A DNA stretch of 34,136 nt from Candidatus Poribacteria bacterium (GCA_028819845.1 JAPPKS010000008.1:1-34136), one strand, 5' to 3'. Counted from the first letter of the stretch, positions 13,128-25,200 are shown. Notes: generated from the letters alone by a model not told the origin. A program made the numbers and translations.

Positions 13128-13266
13128 GATTCTGTTTTATGGTTTATTTGGAAAGGACGACTAACCGATTATGGATAGTTCAACTAGGGCTTGCGAATCC
13201 AGCAAGCGAAACAGACTAAAATTTAATTCTTCAACATACAAACAAGCAAGGAGGAAACATAAAGTC

Positions 13267-16200
13267 ATGTTGAGTAGAATTTCGAAAATGAGTGTACTCG
13301 GTATCGTTGCGCTCATGCTTGTGCTCGGTCTGACGGCGGACGATGCGTTCGCGCAGGCGGCGGGTACGTATGGCGTGGCCGTGACATCGAGTCCGGACCA
13401 CGCTACCGATCCCAGTGAACTACGCGCAGCGGGCACTGCAACGTCGATAACGTTTACCCTCACGGTTGCTGAACGGCAGGATAAAGGAACGCAGGATTCG
13501 CCCGATCCTCCGGCGTCTACAGCGGCGCGCGAAGTCACGATTACCATTCCGCACGAGTGGACGACTCGACCGATTGAGGACAACGGCGACACAGATCCTC
13601 CCGCGGATGCAGGCGAGGTGACGTTTAGCGACGGCACAAACACCGGCAGAACTGTCGGCTACGTTTCGGGCCGAAACCTGAAGATTAAGATTCCGGAAGG
13701 CGCCGCCGGTAACGGCACATACACCGTCGTTTACTACAACGCAACCATACCGCACCGCAAAGGCGACTACAGATTTCCAATCACCAATGCTGATGTCAGC
13801 TTTGTGCAGGTTTCGGTATATTATGTGGCGAACGGTTCGGGTAAGGTGACCTTTACGTCATCTGTTGCCAAGCAGGGCGAGCTCAAGGAAGGCGATGTCA
13901 ATCACGCTTATAACAACCAGTATGTTGCGGTCAGCGAGCAGCCGTTAAACAACGCCGTTTTTAGGTTTGAAGCATTGGGATCCATGCCAAAGGATTCGCA
14001 GGTGAGAGTCACGATGGCTGGTGACGCATTTATGCTCGGGAATCGTCCCAACGACGACAGCACCGCGTCGGTGAGCGGCGCCGGCAGTCCGGAGCTTGCC
14101 CGGGCGGCGGATACCGTGACCGCTACCATCAAAGCGGATGGCGGGATCGAGAAGGGCAGTTCGATTACCATAACCATAAAGGGTCTGAAGGCACCTGAGG
14201 TCGCTGTGGCTGCGGCGCCAAATACCGCTCATTCGTTTACAGTCGCATCGGGAGTTTTTGCGGATCCGGTTGTATTTGCAGATGTCGCAGACGCCGCATT
14301 TCCTTTCACTACGACCGGCCCATCGGGGCGCGGTACACTAGCCATGGCGACCACCGGCGATCCTGCCGACGACCCGCCTAGTATCGCGGACGTTGCGAAT
14401 CAAGCCGTGCAGGAAGGCACTAACCTCAAGACGTTGGCATTTACCATTGCCGGAGATGATTCTCTTGGCGCAGGCGCCAGTTATGAAATTAAGCTTCCGA
14501 GCGCTTTCCCGGCGCCGACGATGGCAATTGCGCCCATCGGCGGCACTGTTGATGTAAACGTTGTCGGACACACGAATGCGGCAAAGCATGACGGCGGCGC
14601 ACGGACACTAAGTGGCCCGCTTCGGGCTTGGGCCGTTCAGACGACCAATTCGCTTACGGCGGCAGTAGAATACCGAGCCGGTCCGATTTCGACGCAGGGC
14701 AGGCACGTCTTCGGGTTCAAAACCAGCACGGGGCCGCACGGCGGATTGATGGATGTCGGCGGCGACGGTTATCCGCGGTACATTGATGTCACGGCGAAGC
14801 ACGACAGCGGTACGTTTGTGGTTAAGGAGAATGGCCAGCCGTTGGTTCGGACTACAGCCGAGGCACAGCACGACGTTCTCGAATTGGTCTTCACCGCCGC
14901 CGGTTATATGCCTAAAGGCGTGGTCGTTTTTGCAGTTCCGACTAATGCGGACACGGATCCGGTACTGTCGCCGGCGCTGCCTTGGCCGCGTCCCCGTAAC
15001 GACAACGGCGACAGCACCCCCGATGTGGGCGAGGTGACGTTTAGCGGCAAAGCCGACTTTGTCATTAACGCCGACGGCACCATTACCGCGACAGGGAACG
15101 CGGCTTGGAACATGAACGACGAGATTAAGGTGACATACAAGAACGTCAAAGTTCCGAAGGGGCCGGATAGCGCCCCTAACCAGCCTTTCGCATTTACTGC
15201 AATGTCACGGTCCTTTGGCACTGGTGATACTGAAAATTTGCACACAAAGATGCATAAAATCGGCGCCGGGCGCACGGCGGACGGCAGCGGAACGTTGGCG
15301 GTTGCGCCGGACAGCGCGAACTCCAACACGACGATCGACGTGAAATTGACTTTCACATCGCAAGGCGACATGCCTGTCGGGTCGGCTGTCGAGGTAACCA
15401 TCCCTGACGGATTTCCCGATCTGACCGGAAATGTGGCAATCGGACAAGAGGGCGTTGCGGCGACCTTGACATCAACGGCGAGGACCATGACCGCCACGGT
15501 TGCGAACACATTGGGCAATAACGGCACACTTGTGTTCGATATCACCGGCGTAGTTACGCCTGCGTCGGGCGGGCCTTACGAGTACACTGCGAAGTCGAAA
15601 GCTCAGCCGAGCGGCACGCTGACGGCGCTTTCGAGCGGAGCTGCTAGGATTACCATTAACCAGGTGACGGCTGGAACGGTGATGTTGTCCACCACCTCTG
15701 CAGAGCCAGGTACGTTCATTGATGATAACCTGACGATTACCTTCACCGCAGGCGCGCAGATGCAGTCCGGTTCGAAGGTTACGGTCGAGATTCCGGAGGC
15801 GTTTACATCGGTGCGCCCGGACAACAACGACGGTATTGATGATGCGGGTGAGGTCTTGCTCACGGGTTCCGCTGACCTTGGAGTCTCTGGCGGCGGGACG
15901 ACGCCGTGGGTGCTAACCGCGACGGTGAATGCTGTCATAGAATCCGGCGGAACGCTGGTTATCACCTACAAAGACGTGACCGTACCGATGGCGGAAGCTG
16001 TGTATACGTTCACCACGATGGCGTCTGTTACCGCGGATCAGGGGCTGCTGCCAGTTTCAGTTCAGCCGACCCTGACTGTCAGGAAGTCTGTCACCGCTAT
16101 CGCGATGGTTTCCGATCCCGATCCGGCAACGGTGTTCACTGGCGAGTCCATTACGCTCACTGTGTCGCTTATGGCTGGAACCGAAGCGGGCAAGGCGTTG

Positions 16201-18546
16201 GGCGACCAGGTTGTGATGCTGTCCGACGGAGACGCGGGCGGTACGTTCATGCCCGCCTCAATCACGATTGCGGATAACACGGGTGAAGGATCCGCCACCT
16301 ATACGAACAGCACGGCTAGTAATCCTACGTATACGTTGACCGCTACATTAGGCGACTTGGATGCGGTTACCGTCGAAGCTACGATTAAGTCGAAGATTCG
16401 CGATCTGACGGTTAACGGCAAGAAAGCGGATATCGTTGTCGCAGCCGGTCAAATGCTCACCGTGAGCGCAATCGGTCAAGCCGGTACGGGTACCGTGACT
16501 ATCAAGGATGCCGACGGCAATAAGGTCGGGCTGACGCGCGCGCTAGATCCGATTGGCGAAGTCGATCCCGACGGCGACCAGCAGTTCCAGCGAGACGTGA
16601 TGCTGCCGGATTCCACTGTCGACGGCGAATACACGGTCAACGTTATGATTAACGACCAACCCGGCACGATTTCGATTACGGTGCTGAACGACCAGTCACC
16701 GCCGACGTTGAGCAACGCCAGTGTGCTGTCCAACACCGATACGATTATGAACGGCAGCGTGCTGACGCTTAGCGTGGACGTTGTCGCGGCAAGCGAGAGC
16801 AATCCGATTGACGACGACACAGTGATGGCGGATCTCAGCGAGGTTGACTCAACGCGCACGGAAATGCTTCCGTTGGGGAAACAGGCTGGAACCGACAACA
16901 CATATATCGCTGTTTACACCATCAGCATGGACAACGAAAGTGCGGATGGCGAAAAGACGGTCACGTTCTCGGCGCAAGCCATGATTGGCGACGCCAGCAC
17001 GGCGACTGCGATGGTCAACTTGGAGAACGATCCGAGCACGCTTGACAGCGTAATGGTACCGGACGATACGTTCAGACCGGGCGATATGGTCACGATTACC
17101 GCGATGGGTACGGCGGGGCAGATGGTGAAATTCACCGTAACGTCCTCCGACGGCACGGCGATGCCTGACGGCAAAGCCATGACGGAAGGACCGGACGGAA
17201 CGTATACCGGAACCTTCGACGTCGTGGGTGATGTCCATACCGAAGGCATGTACGACGTGACGGTCACCATGAACGACAATCCGGCGAAGTCGATGACTAT
17301 GGCAGGTTCGCTGGACATTGGTCCTGCGGGCTACATGTTCACCTTGTCGATTCCGGCGGGTACGCACGCCATACATATCCCGTTGGCGGTTAACATGATT
17401 AACGGCGAAGACGGCATGATTGAGACGGTCGGCGATGTCTACGACGCGCTCGGCGATGCGGTCAACTTCATCATCACGCTCGGCGCTGACGGAAGCTGGA
17501 TGAGCTACCTCGGCGACGATAGTGCGGGCAGCATGGCGGACGCGGCTATCGGCGACGATTCGGGTCTGATTGTTGTGATGAAGAGCGCTGCGACGTTAGA
17601 GTTGGTCGGTGACGCGTTAGGCACCGGCGGCGTTTCCATGGTTAGCATTGAAGCCGGGAACAACCTCGTCGGTGTACCGCTTGATCCGGCGGTCGACATG
17701 ATGATTAGTGACGCACTGGTCGAAGGCGTGCAGGCAATCGCGGTATCCAACGCTGCAGGCGACGGATTCCATAGGATTACGGCAGCCGGCGACATGGGCG
17801 ACGGTCCTATTGAAGGCGGCGTGGGTTACATCGTTGTGGCTACGGCGTCGGCGAGCATTCCGGTCATCGGTTCCGCATGGGAGAACGAAGGCGCCGCGGC
17901 AGCACCCGCAGTGGTGTTCAGCGGTTCGCAGACACCGGTTCTCCATGTTGACGGCGGCGTTATGGATGAGTTCGACATGTTGGCACAGGTTCCCGAACTT
18001 CGTGTCACTGTGAAGAACCTGTCTACCGGCGCTTCGCTGGATACGGTTCTCGGATCGGAAGCATCGTACAGCGCGACGTTTGTTGAGTTCGGACGCCATG
18101 CCGCCAAGGCTGGCGATGTGCTGGAAATCGTAGCGCATTCACCGAACCCGTACGTCGGTGTACGTCCGGTACCGCAGATAGTCGTTAGCGCGGAAGAGGT
18201 GTTGACGAGCCGTATCAGTCTGCCCGACTTGGAACTCTATGAGATTCCGTCGGAGACCGAGCTGTTGGCTAACTACCCGAATCCGTTTAACCCTGAAACG
18301 TGGATTCCGTACCGGTTAGCGAAAGCTGCCGAAGTGACGTTGAGTATCTATGACACCAACGGCGCCTTGGTACGGTCCATAGATGTCGGCTTCAAACCAG
18401 CGGCTGTGTACGAATCACGTGCATCGGCGATTTACTGGGATGGTCGCAACAACTACGGTGAACGCGTTGCCAGTGGCACGTACTTCTACCACTTGACGGC
18501 GGGCGAAGATTATGCATCGACGCGCCGGATGGTGATTCTGAAGTAA
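13267..18546 (+). CDS. Large secreted repeat protein with T9SS/FlgD-like C-terminal tail
   Basis: The start at 13267 follows AAGGAGG at 12 bases; the open frame begins 32 codons earlier without signal. The 1759-residue product has a Sec signal peptide (hydrophobic 9-21, cleavage probably after AFA at 29). Six divergent units of about 150 residues follow, each with an 'MPxGSxVxVxIPxxF' signature near residues 90, 245, 403, 548, 702 and 832. An invasin-type Ig domain (about 940-1042), further Ig-like segments to 1348, and a domain (about 1354-1538) with GTHAIHIPLAVN and GNNLVGVPLD of a kind I associate with Poribacteria come next. The end (1666-1759) holds NYPNPFNPETWIPY and WDGRNNYGERVASGTYFYHL, a type-A T9SS sorting/FlgD-like tail. 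A cell-surface adhesin-like role is inferred. A perfect terminator follows. Confidence 0.88.
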   Translation: MLSRISKMSVLGIVALMLVLGLTADDAFAQAAGTYGVAVTSSPDHATDPSELRAAGTATSITFTLTVAERQDKGTQDSPDPPASTAAREVTITIPHEWTTRPIEDNGDTDPPADAGEVTFSDGTNTGRTVGYVSGRNLKIKIPEGAAGNGTYTVVYYNATIPHRKGDYRFPITNADVSFVQVSVYYVANGSGKVTFTSSVAKQGELKEGDVNHAYNNQYVAVSEQPLNNAVFRFEALGSMPKDSQVRVTMAGDAFMLGNRPNDDSTASVSGAGSPELARAADTVTATIKADGGIEKGSSITITIKGLKAPEVAVAAAPNTAHSFTVASGVFADPVVFADVADAAFPFTTTGPSGRGTLAMATTGDPADDPPSIADVANQAVQEGTNLKTLAFTIAGDDSLGAGASYEIKLPSAFPAPTMAIAPIGGTVDVNVVGHTNAAKHDGGARTLSGPLRAWAVQTTNSLTAAVEYRAGPISTQGRHVFGFKTSTGPHGGLMDVGGDGYPRYIDVTAKHDSGTFVVKENGQPLVRTTAEAQHDVLELVFTAAGYMPKGVVVFAVPTNADTDPVLSPALPWPRPRNDNGDSTPDVGEVTFSGKADFVINADGTITATGNAAWNMNDEIKVTYKNVKVPKGPDSAPNQPFAFTAMSRSFGTGDTENLHTKMHKIGAGRTADGSGTLAVAPDSANSNTTIDVKLTFTSQGDMPVGSAVEVTIPDGFPDLTGNVAIGQEGVAATLTSTARTMTATVANTLGNNGTLVFDITGVVTPASGGPYEYTAKSKAQPSGTLTALSSGAARITINQVTAGTVMLSTTSAEPGTFIDDNLTITFTAGAQMQSGSKVTVEIPEAFTSVRPDNNDGIDDAGEVLLTGSADLGVSGGGTTPWVLTATVNAVIESGGTLVITYKDVTVPMAEAVYTFTTMASVTADQGLLPVSVQPTLTVRKSVTAIAMVSDPDPATVFTGESITLTVSLMAGTEAGKALGDQVVMLSDGDAGGTFMPASITIADNTGEGSATYTNSTASNPTYTLTATLGDLDAVTVEATIKSKIRDLTVNGKKADIVVAAGQMLTVSAIGQAGTGTVTIKDADGNKVGLTRALDPIGEVDPDGDQQFQRDVMLPDSTVDGEYTVNVMINDQPGTISITVLNDQSPPTLSNASVLSNTDTIMNGSVLTLSVDVVAASESNPIDDDTVMADLSEVDSTRTEMLPLGKQAGTDNTYIAVYTISMDNESADGEKTVTFSAQAMIGDASTATAMVNLENDPSTLDSVMVPDDTFRPGDMVTITAMGTAGQMVKFTVTSSDGTAMPDGKAMTEGPDGTYTGTFDVVGDVHTEGMYDVTVTMNDNPAKSMTMAGSLDIGPAGYMFTLSIPAGTHAIHIPLAVNMINGEDGMIETVGDVYDALGDAVNFIITLGADGSWMSYLGDDSAGSMADAAIGDDSGLIVVMKSAATLELVGDALGTGGVSMVSIEAGNNLVGVPLDPAVDMMISDALVEGVQAIAVSNAAGDGFHRITAAGDMGDGPIEGGVGYIVVATASASIPVIGSAWENEGAAAAPAVVFSGSQTPVLHVDGGVMDEFDMLAQVPELRVTVKNLSTGASLDTVLGSEASYSATFVEFGRHAAKAGDVLEIVAHSPNPYVGVRPVPQIVVSAEEVLTSRISLPDLELYEIPSETELLANYPNPFNPETWIPYRLAKAAEVTLSIYDTNGALVRSIDVGFKPAAVYESRASAIYWDGRNNYGERVASGTYFYHLTAGEDYASTRRMVILK

Positions 18547-18568
18547 GTGTTCGCCGCAGAATAATCTA

Positions 18569-18614
18569 TTAGCTGCTAGGCGGGCTAGTTGTGTTGCCTA
18601 GCAGCTAATTTTTT
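18569..18614 (+). terminator. Strong rho-independent terminator
   Basis: A 13-bp perfect stem, TTAGCTGCTAGGC / GCCTAGCAGCTAA, a 14-nt loop and six T residues, 22 bp after the surface gene stop. It separates this gene from the next large gene. Confidence 0.92.
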
Positions 18615-18635
18615 GTTTTAGATTGTTGAATCATT

Positions 18636-18690
18636 GTATTTTCTTTGTAGGTTGGGTAGAGCGTATTTTCTTTGTAGGTTGGGTAGAGCG
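18636..18690 (+). repeat. Two tandem 27-bp units
   Basis: GTATTTTCTTTGTAGGTTGG followed by GTAGAGC is present twice head to tail (18636-18662, 18663-18690). The TAGGTTGGGTAGAGCG core is the reverse complement of the CGCTCTACCCAACCTA seen in the 283-bp repeats and at 18906-18922. Confidence 0.8.
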
Positions 18691-18745
18691 GTATTGTTAA
18701 AACATGTGAGCTAATTCGGATATGCTTGGATTGATTGATAGCGTT

Positions 18746-18845
18746 CAAAATACGATTGATTGTAGCGAAACCCAACGCTTTTGAGTCTCTGGAGATTCGA
18801 GACGTTCGTAAAGCGTTGGGTTTCGCTACAATCAATCGTATTTTG
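18746..18845. repeat. 100-bp palindrome with 35-bp perfect arms
   Basis: 18746-18780 and 18811-18845 are exact reverse complements over 35 bases, with a 30-nt centre that itself contains GTCTC...GAGAC. The arms contain AGCGAAACCCAACGCTT, related to the GCGTTGGGTTTCGCTCGATT near 280 and 3140. Short ORFs on both strands here are mirror translations of the palindrome. Confidence 0.92.
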
Positions 18846-19015
18846 ATGTCGTCATCGATCAGATATCTGAACCGTTTTCACCACAGGAACGGTTGTGAAA
18901 TTACCCGCTCTACCCAACCTACAAAAGCATTTTTTTTAGATGTGTTGTATCGCGGCTGGAAGCCTCTCCCACAGGGTAAGGCAATCAATTTTTTGTTAAA
19001 ATCGAATAAACAACT

Positions 19016-19044
19016 TTGAAAACCGTTGTTGGCTATGCTATAAT
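19016..19044 (+). promoter_or_regulatory. Promoter of the 3125-aa surface-protein gene
   Basis: TTGAAA (19016-19021), 17-bp spacer, TATAAT (19039-19044) with an extended -10 TG at 19036-19037. The implied leader is about 160 nt. Confidence 0.75.
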
Positions 19045-19213
19045 AGATATGATTCGATGGCTTTATAAAATATAATTTGGTCTGGTGTTACAATTTTGAT
19101 TTTTTGTTTGTGTTTTAAGAGAAGTGGTGTGGTTGGTCTTGGGTCGGGCTTACATATCAAAACCCGCGTGTGAGCCGAATTAGTGATGAGCGAAATTTTT
19201 GGGAGGTTGAATA

Positions 19214-22200
19214 GTGTTAAATATCATGAGTAGGGGAAGACTCGCAAGGTATCTGGTTTTGGTTACGCTTGCGAGCGGTTTGGTGATGAGCGGAGCGCAG
19301 TCGGTCCAAGCCCAATCAGTGTTCGTGTTCACATTGAGTGGGACGCTAATGGATGGCGACGGCAACGCGCTCGTGGGGTACACCGTGGAAGCGCCAATGG
19401 CTGAAGCCAGCACATTCGGGATTGGCACTTCGGTTACGGATGAACAAGGGAACTACTCGATCCTTTACAGCGACTTGAACAGGTCGGTCAGCGTTGGCGA
19501 TGTATTTGAGATAACGGTGAAGGATCCGGACGGGAATGTTGTATCGACATCGTCGTATACCATCAGCGCGGAAGATATCGCGCCAAGGATAGGCACCGGC
19601 AGCCACAATATCCAGTTGACGAGTTCCGGATTGACGGTTGCGTTGGGGGAGAATTCACTGCCGGCGGACGGCACCTCGACATCGACCATAACGGTTATGA
19701 TAGTAGACGCCGACGGTGAGCCGGTGAGCGGTGCGCCTCCGACGGTGACATCCGAGAAGGGCAGTATCGGCGAGATTACGGATAACGGCGACGGGTCGTA
19801 TACGGTTGAGTATACGGCGCCGGCGTTGGTGATTAGTGAGTCGACGACGGACACGATTACGGTAAGTTCCGACACGACGGGCGATTCGGAGTCGGTGACC
19901 GTAATGCTGCGGCCGGTTCCGACAGTAATTACAATATCGGTTGAGCCGAGCGCATTCACAGCGGGCGCGGGCGAGACGGGCGCAATCTCCATCTCCGTGA
20001 ACCGCGGCGGCAACGCTGTGGCGGACGCGCAACTATCACTCGGCGTGAGCCGCGCGGACGGCGGCGCGGACGCCGGGGCGGCGTCTGATGTGGCAAACGA
20101 CGGCGGCGGCGCTTACAGCGCGTCATACACACCGGCGAACACGGTGGGCAGAGTTAACATTACCGCAACGGATGCGGTTTCGGGCGCGCGCGAGAGGGCG
20201 TCCGTCAGCGTGAATGCTGGACCGGCGGCGGCAATTATGGTCAGCGCGGCGCCGCCGACAGTATCAAGCAACGGCAGCGCTGTGTTAACGGCGATGGTCA
20301 TGGACGGTTCCGGGAACGGCGTCGGCGGATTGGCGCCGAGCGGTTCGGCGGAGAGCGGCACGGTCGGCGAATTCAGCGAAGGCACGACAGCCGGAAGTTA
20401 TAGCGCGACGTACAGCGCGGGCACGGTTGAGGCAGAAGGAACGGATACGGTCACGGTTAGCGTCGGCGACATTTCCGGTACGGTGGAGATTGGTTTAACG
20501 CCGGTTCCGCCCAAGGAAGTCCAGATTCTCGTCATTTCCGGTACGATTTATAAGCAGGACGGTACGGGACCTGTCAGCGGCGTGAACGTCGAGGTTACGG
20601 TCGGCGGTATGGCGTCACAGACGACGACCTCGGGGAGCAACGGGGGCTACAGCGTTACCATCGTGAATCCGGGCGGCGTTGCGGGCAAGACGGGCGATAT
20701 GGTCACCGTCGTTGTCACGGACGACACCGGGGAACGCGGACGCGACGAATCGGTATTGACGAACGAGGAACTGGGCGACGATACCGCAGCGAATATCGAC
20801 CGTGACGTGAATACCGATATCTTGGCGCGGACGAATGCGTTGGTGGTTTCGGGCGCAGTTTTCCGCGAAGAGAGCACGATACCGATTGACGACGTGTTTG
20901 CGATTACGGTGATGAACACGACGCGCGGGACGGCAGTGTCCGGTTCGACAGACGGAAACGGGATGTTTAATCTCACCTTCTTCGGCACAGATGTTGTGGC
21001 GGAGACGAACGATGAGATAGTTGTAACGGCATCTAGAGAGGGAGGCGAATGGAGCAGCCCGGCGCATTCGTTGTCATCGGCAGAGGTTGAAGACGGCAGA
21101 GCCACGGTAAACGTCCCGACGGACATCAAGGCGTCGACGAACACGCTGGTGGTGACGGGTACGGTTTACTTTGAGGACGGTACGATTGCGGTCGGCGCCG
21201 GTGTGACGGTCACCTCAATGAATGCCGGGAAAGGGCAGGAAGCCAACGGCACGACCGACGCAGACGGCAATTACAGCGTGACCTTCTTGAGCACCGAAGG
21301 GCTGGTTGCGGAAACGGCAGATATCATTACGGTGACAGCGGTGCACGGCGACAAGGGCGACGGCACTGCGGAGCACACGCTCACATCGGCGGAAGTGGAC
21401 GCGCAGCGCGCGCAAGTGGATGTGGTGACGAGCGTAAAGGCGTTCACGTCGTCGTTGGTCGTGACGGGTACGGCGTATTACGAAGGCAGCATGATTCCGG
21501 TCGGTCCAGGCAACGCGGTTACGGTCGTGAACAACGCGAACGGGATGGAAGCCTCAGGGATGACGGATGAGAACGGGACGTTCAGCGTGACGTTCTTTAA
21601 CCCCGACGGGACGGTTGCGGAAACGGGCGACACGTTGACGGTTACGGTGGATGGCGGCGAGAACGGCAGCGGCAGCGCCGACCATACCCTGGCGGCGTCG
21701 GAGGTTGACGCGCAGCGCGCGACAGTGAATGTACCGACGAACATCAAGGCGGTTTCGCCGACGTTCCTGGTGTCGGGCACGGTTTTCCTCGAAGACGGCA
21801 TTAGCGGCGCCCCGGCTGGATTGACGGTTAAGGTCGTGAACGAGACGCGGGGGATTAACGCCAGCGGAACGACGGTTGCGGGCGGCGGATACGTTGTGAC
21901 GTTCTTGGAGACCGAGGCGGCGGCAGTGAAGACTGCGGACGTGTTGAACCTCGACGTGTACGTATTGGCTGCCGATGAGACTTCGGTCGGCGAGACTTCG
22001 ATTACATTGACATCCGCAGACGTGGTTGCCAACAGAAGAGACGGCGTTGATATTACGACCAGCCTAGTGGCAGACCCGACGCATGCGTTTTTGGTTGACG
22101 GCATGGTCATAGATCCTGCCGGCAACGTTGTTGGCCAAGGCGTTAATGTGCGCGTAACTTTGGGCGGACACGACCCGATGGCGCTGGAGACCTACGAGAA

Positions 22201-25200
22201 CGGCGGGTTTAGCGGGACGTATTTTAACTCGGACACACCGGTTGCGAGCGTATACGACAACTTGATTATTCAGGCGGTCAACCGCAGCAACGGCGATTCT
22301 GCGTATATGTCGATGCAGTTGGCGTCGCACCACGTTTTGGCGCAGCGCATCGAGATTACGGTTAATCTGATACCGGACAACGAGAGTCCGGTTGCGGTGT
22401 CACGGGTAAGCCAGCGGTTCCTCGACACGAACGAGGAGACAACGTTCGATGCGAGCCACTCGACGGACAGCCCGTTGAACAGCCAACTGATAGACACGTA
22501 TGTGTGGGATTTCGGCGACGGCACGACTGGCAGCGGTATAACGGCGACGCACGCCTATTCGAAACCGGGGCGGTACCTTGTGACACTGACGGTTACCGAC
22601 CTTGCGGGCAACTTCGGCACGGCGGAGCGCGAAATCTGGGTGAGCACGGTACGGCTCGGCGGTATTTCGGTGAACACCCGCCATGCACGCGAAGTGATTG
22701 ATAAGATTATCGGCTTGGCAATTGCGCAGACTGATGTTGCGATAGCGAAGGGCGGCTCTGACGCGGTTCTGGATATGATACGCGGGAATCCCGCGCTTCA
22801 AGCGGCTGTGATTGCGGCGATTGGCGATTCGCTGCCGCCCGGACTCATACCGGCGCAGCTACTCGCTGACGATTTGCCGCTGATATTCGAGCAGTATGAG
22901 AACATTGACTTAGAGAACTTTGGAAATGCGGTGACGGCGCGAGTCGGCCCGGAAGGCGGCATCTTGGGGTCGGCGACGCCCGGCTTGACCAGGGTGGTGA
23001 CGGGCGACAAGTTGGACCTGTACCTCGCCACGCCGCGCGCAGATGTCGGGCACGTTACCTTCAGGTTCGACGAGGTGACGCGCGATGCGGAAGAGGTTAT
23101 CGACAGCCTGCCGCACACCTTCCACTTGGAAGAGGAGCAAGCGATACTGCTGCTGCCCTCGTGGCCGGGTTCCGGTTCTGACGGCGCGTTCGCGGCGGTG
23201 ACGCTGATGTTGGCGTCCGAGGAACTTCCGTCGGCATACCACAATTTGATTTCGAGAAACGCATGGTCTTACCGGGATACGAGCGATTACGAACCGGCGT
23301 CCATGAGCCCGCGGATGATTAACGGGAAGCGGGTCTGGGATGTCCAGGTCGATATCGATCCCGGAAAAATCTACTACTACTATTACGCTGTTGAACTGGC
23401 GTATCCGATCCAAACGCAATTGGGCGCAGAGTTGACGCAATACGCCATGCCGGATCCGCGCAACCTACAGTTGCAGGACCGCGGTCTGGTTGAGGCACTG
23501 TTCACACCGGAACTTCAGGCGGCGATTGCACCGTTGCTGAACCCGGTCATAGCGGGAATTTTGAGCGGTCAGCCTGCGACCGTGGACGATGTTGCGGCGG
23601 GGCTTACGCCGGAGTCGCTGTTCGAAATTTTGGGCGCGATTCTTAACGCTGCGGCACCGTTGGTCGAGCAGATGGCACAGACGCTGGATTCGCAGATGAT
23701 TTCCGTGTTTACGGTTCCATTGGTGAACGAAGCGCAGTCGCTCTGGCACACAAGCATTGATTTGTCGGCTTTCGCTGACGGGATGCATACAATTGACGCG
23801 AACGCTTTTGATTCTGAAGGGGTTCAGATAGATAACCGCCCGGTTTTCGGCAAGACGTTCATGCTGGACAGGGCGGCGCCGGCATACAGTGTGTCGGTTG
23901 CACCGGGTGAAAATTCGTCAATGTATATGCGCGATGACGGCGTGTTGATTTCGACGGGTCTGCCGCCGGTAGGCGATGGCAGCCCGATGGCGTCGCTGCT
24001 GTTATCTGCAAGCCCGAACGGCGACGTTAGCGATGTTGCGGAAGGGTTGTACCAGATAATTCCGTACAGCGACGATCCGGCTGTGCAAGGGTCGCAGACT
24101 TGGGTAAACATCCTTTCGAGCGAAATGGCGCTTGTGTTCCAAGGGCTGACGCTTGACGATTTCACGGCGTTCTTGACGACGTTCCCGGATCTGCTGACGT
24201 TGAACGCACCCGCGGTTAACGGCGGCGTGCCGGCGCAGATGGCGATGATGATTCGCGGCGCGAACGGCGACCCGGCGTTGATTGTCGGTGAATACGGCGT
24301 ACGCGTTGCGGCGCGGGATACGGTGTTTAATATGTCGACGGATACGGCGCCGATACGGCTGAACATTGTGCCGCCGGATCCGGATCAGGCGATGGTGGTG
24401 CGGATATCGCTCGGCGATTGCAACGGCGACGGCGATACGGACGACCTGTATGAGACTGGCGCTCCTGCGGACATGATTCTGTTCTCGGATACGCCGAACG
24501 TGATGGTGACGGCAGAGGTGACGAAGCAGGTTCACCCGATTACGTCAATCTTGTTCCAGTACCGGACGGGCGACGCCGAATGGCAGGATATCGGTATGCT
24601 TGAAGGCGAGATGGTGGCTGGCGCTGCCGAGGGTTCGCAGTACGATATGGCGTGGAGCATAGACAATTTGGGCGTTATGATTCAGGCGGGTATGCCGGTC
24701 ATGCTGCGCGCGGTTGTCACGAATGCGCTCTCCATATCGGACGATGAAGCTGCGGAAGCGGCGCTGAATGTGAAAGACCATCCGTGCCCAATCGAGGCGG
24801 AGATTCACGCGCTTAACCACACGGTTAACGACCACAACCCCGACAGCAATGCGCCGCGCGGCATGATTTCGCTCATGGCGGTAACGCGCGAACTGACATC
24901 GCCGCACACGGCGAGCGTGGTTTTTGAAGTGCGCCGCACGCAAGGCGAGGAGTGGCAGGCAATCGGCGAAGTGGCGATAGCGGACAGCGTTGTCGAAGAA
25001 GCCATTGTTGAAGCCATTGAAGAGGCGTTGGAAGAGGTTGTCGAGGGCGAGGACAGCGCGGTATTCGTACCGACTCGCCGTGTATGGTCGCTTGAATTCG
25101 ACAGCACTGCAATTGACGATACGATTATGGTGGGCGACGCCGCCGAACGAGACATGACACTGGATGAGAATCCGTACGTGCTGCGCGCGGTGGCGGTTGA

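Larger units (their letters stand above)
12157..13266. other. Long gene-free region: repeats, then promoters and leader
   Basis: 12243-12483 is repeat DNA, 12493-12732 a doubled hairpin block, and 12759-12902 carries two promoters. 12909-13266 would be the 5' leader of the large surface-protein gene. Open frames here (for example 12907-13035, 42 codons, no Shine-Dalgarno) are not convincing genes. Confidence 0.75.
18547..19213. other. Gene-free spacer between the two giant genes
   Basis: Holds the terminator of the first gene, a tandem 27-bp repeat, the 100-bp palindrome, a short 'ccgctctacccaacctac' fragment, the 'tatcgcggctggaag' module (18953-18979) and then the promoter and a leader of about 160 nt for the second giant gene. 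No gene is seen. Confidence 0.75.

Noticed and set aside
18735-19019. ORFs on both strands over the 18.75-kb palindrome
   Set aside because: They are mirror translations of the inverted repeat arms (KALGFATINRIL on both strands).
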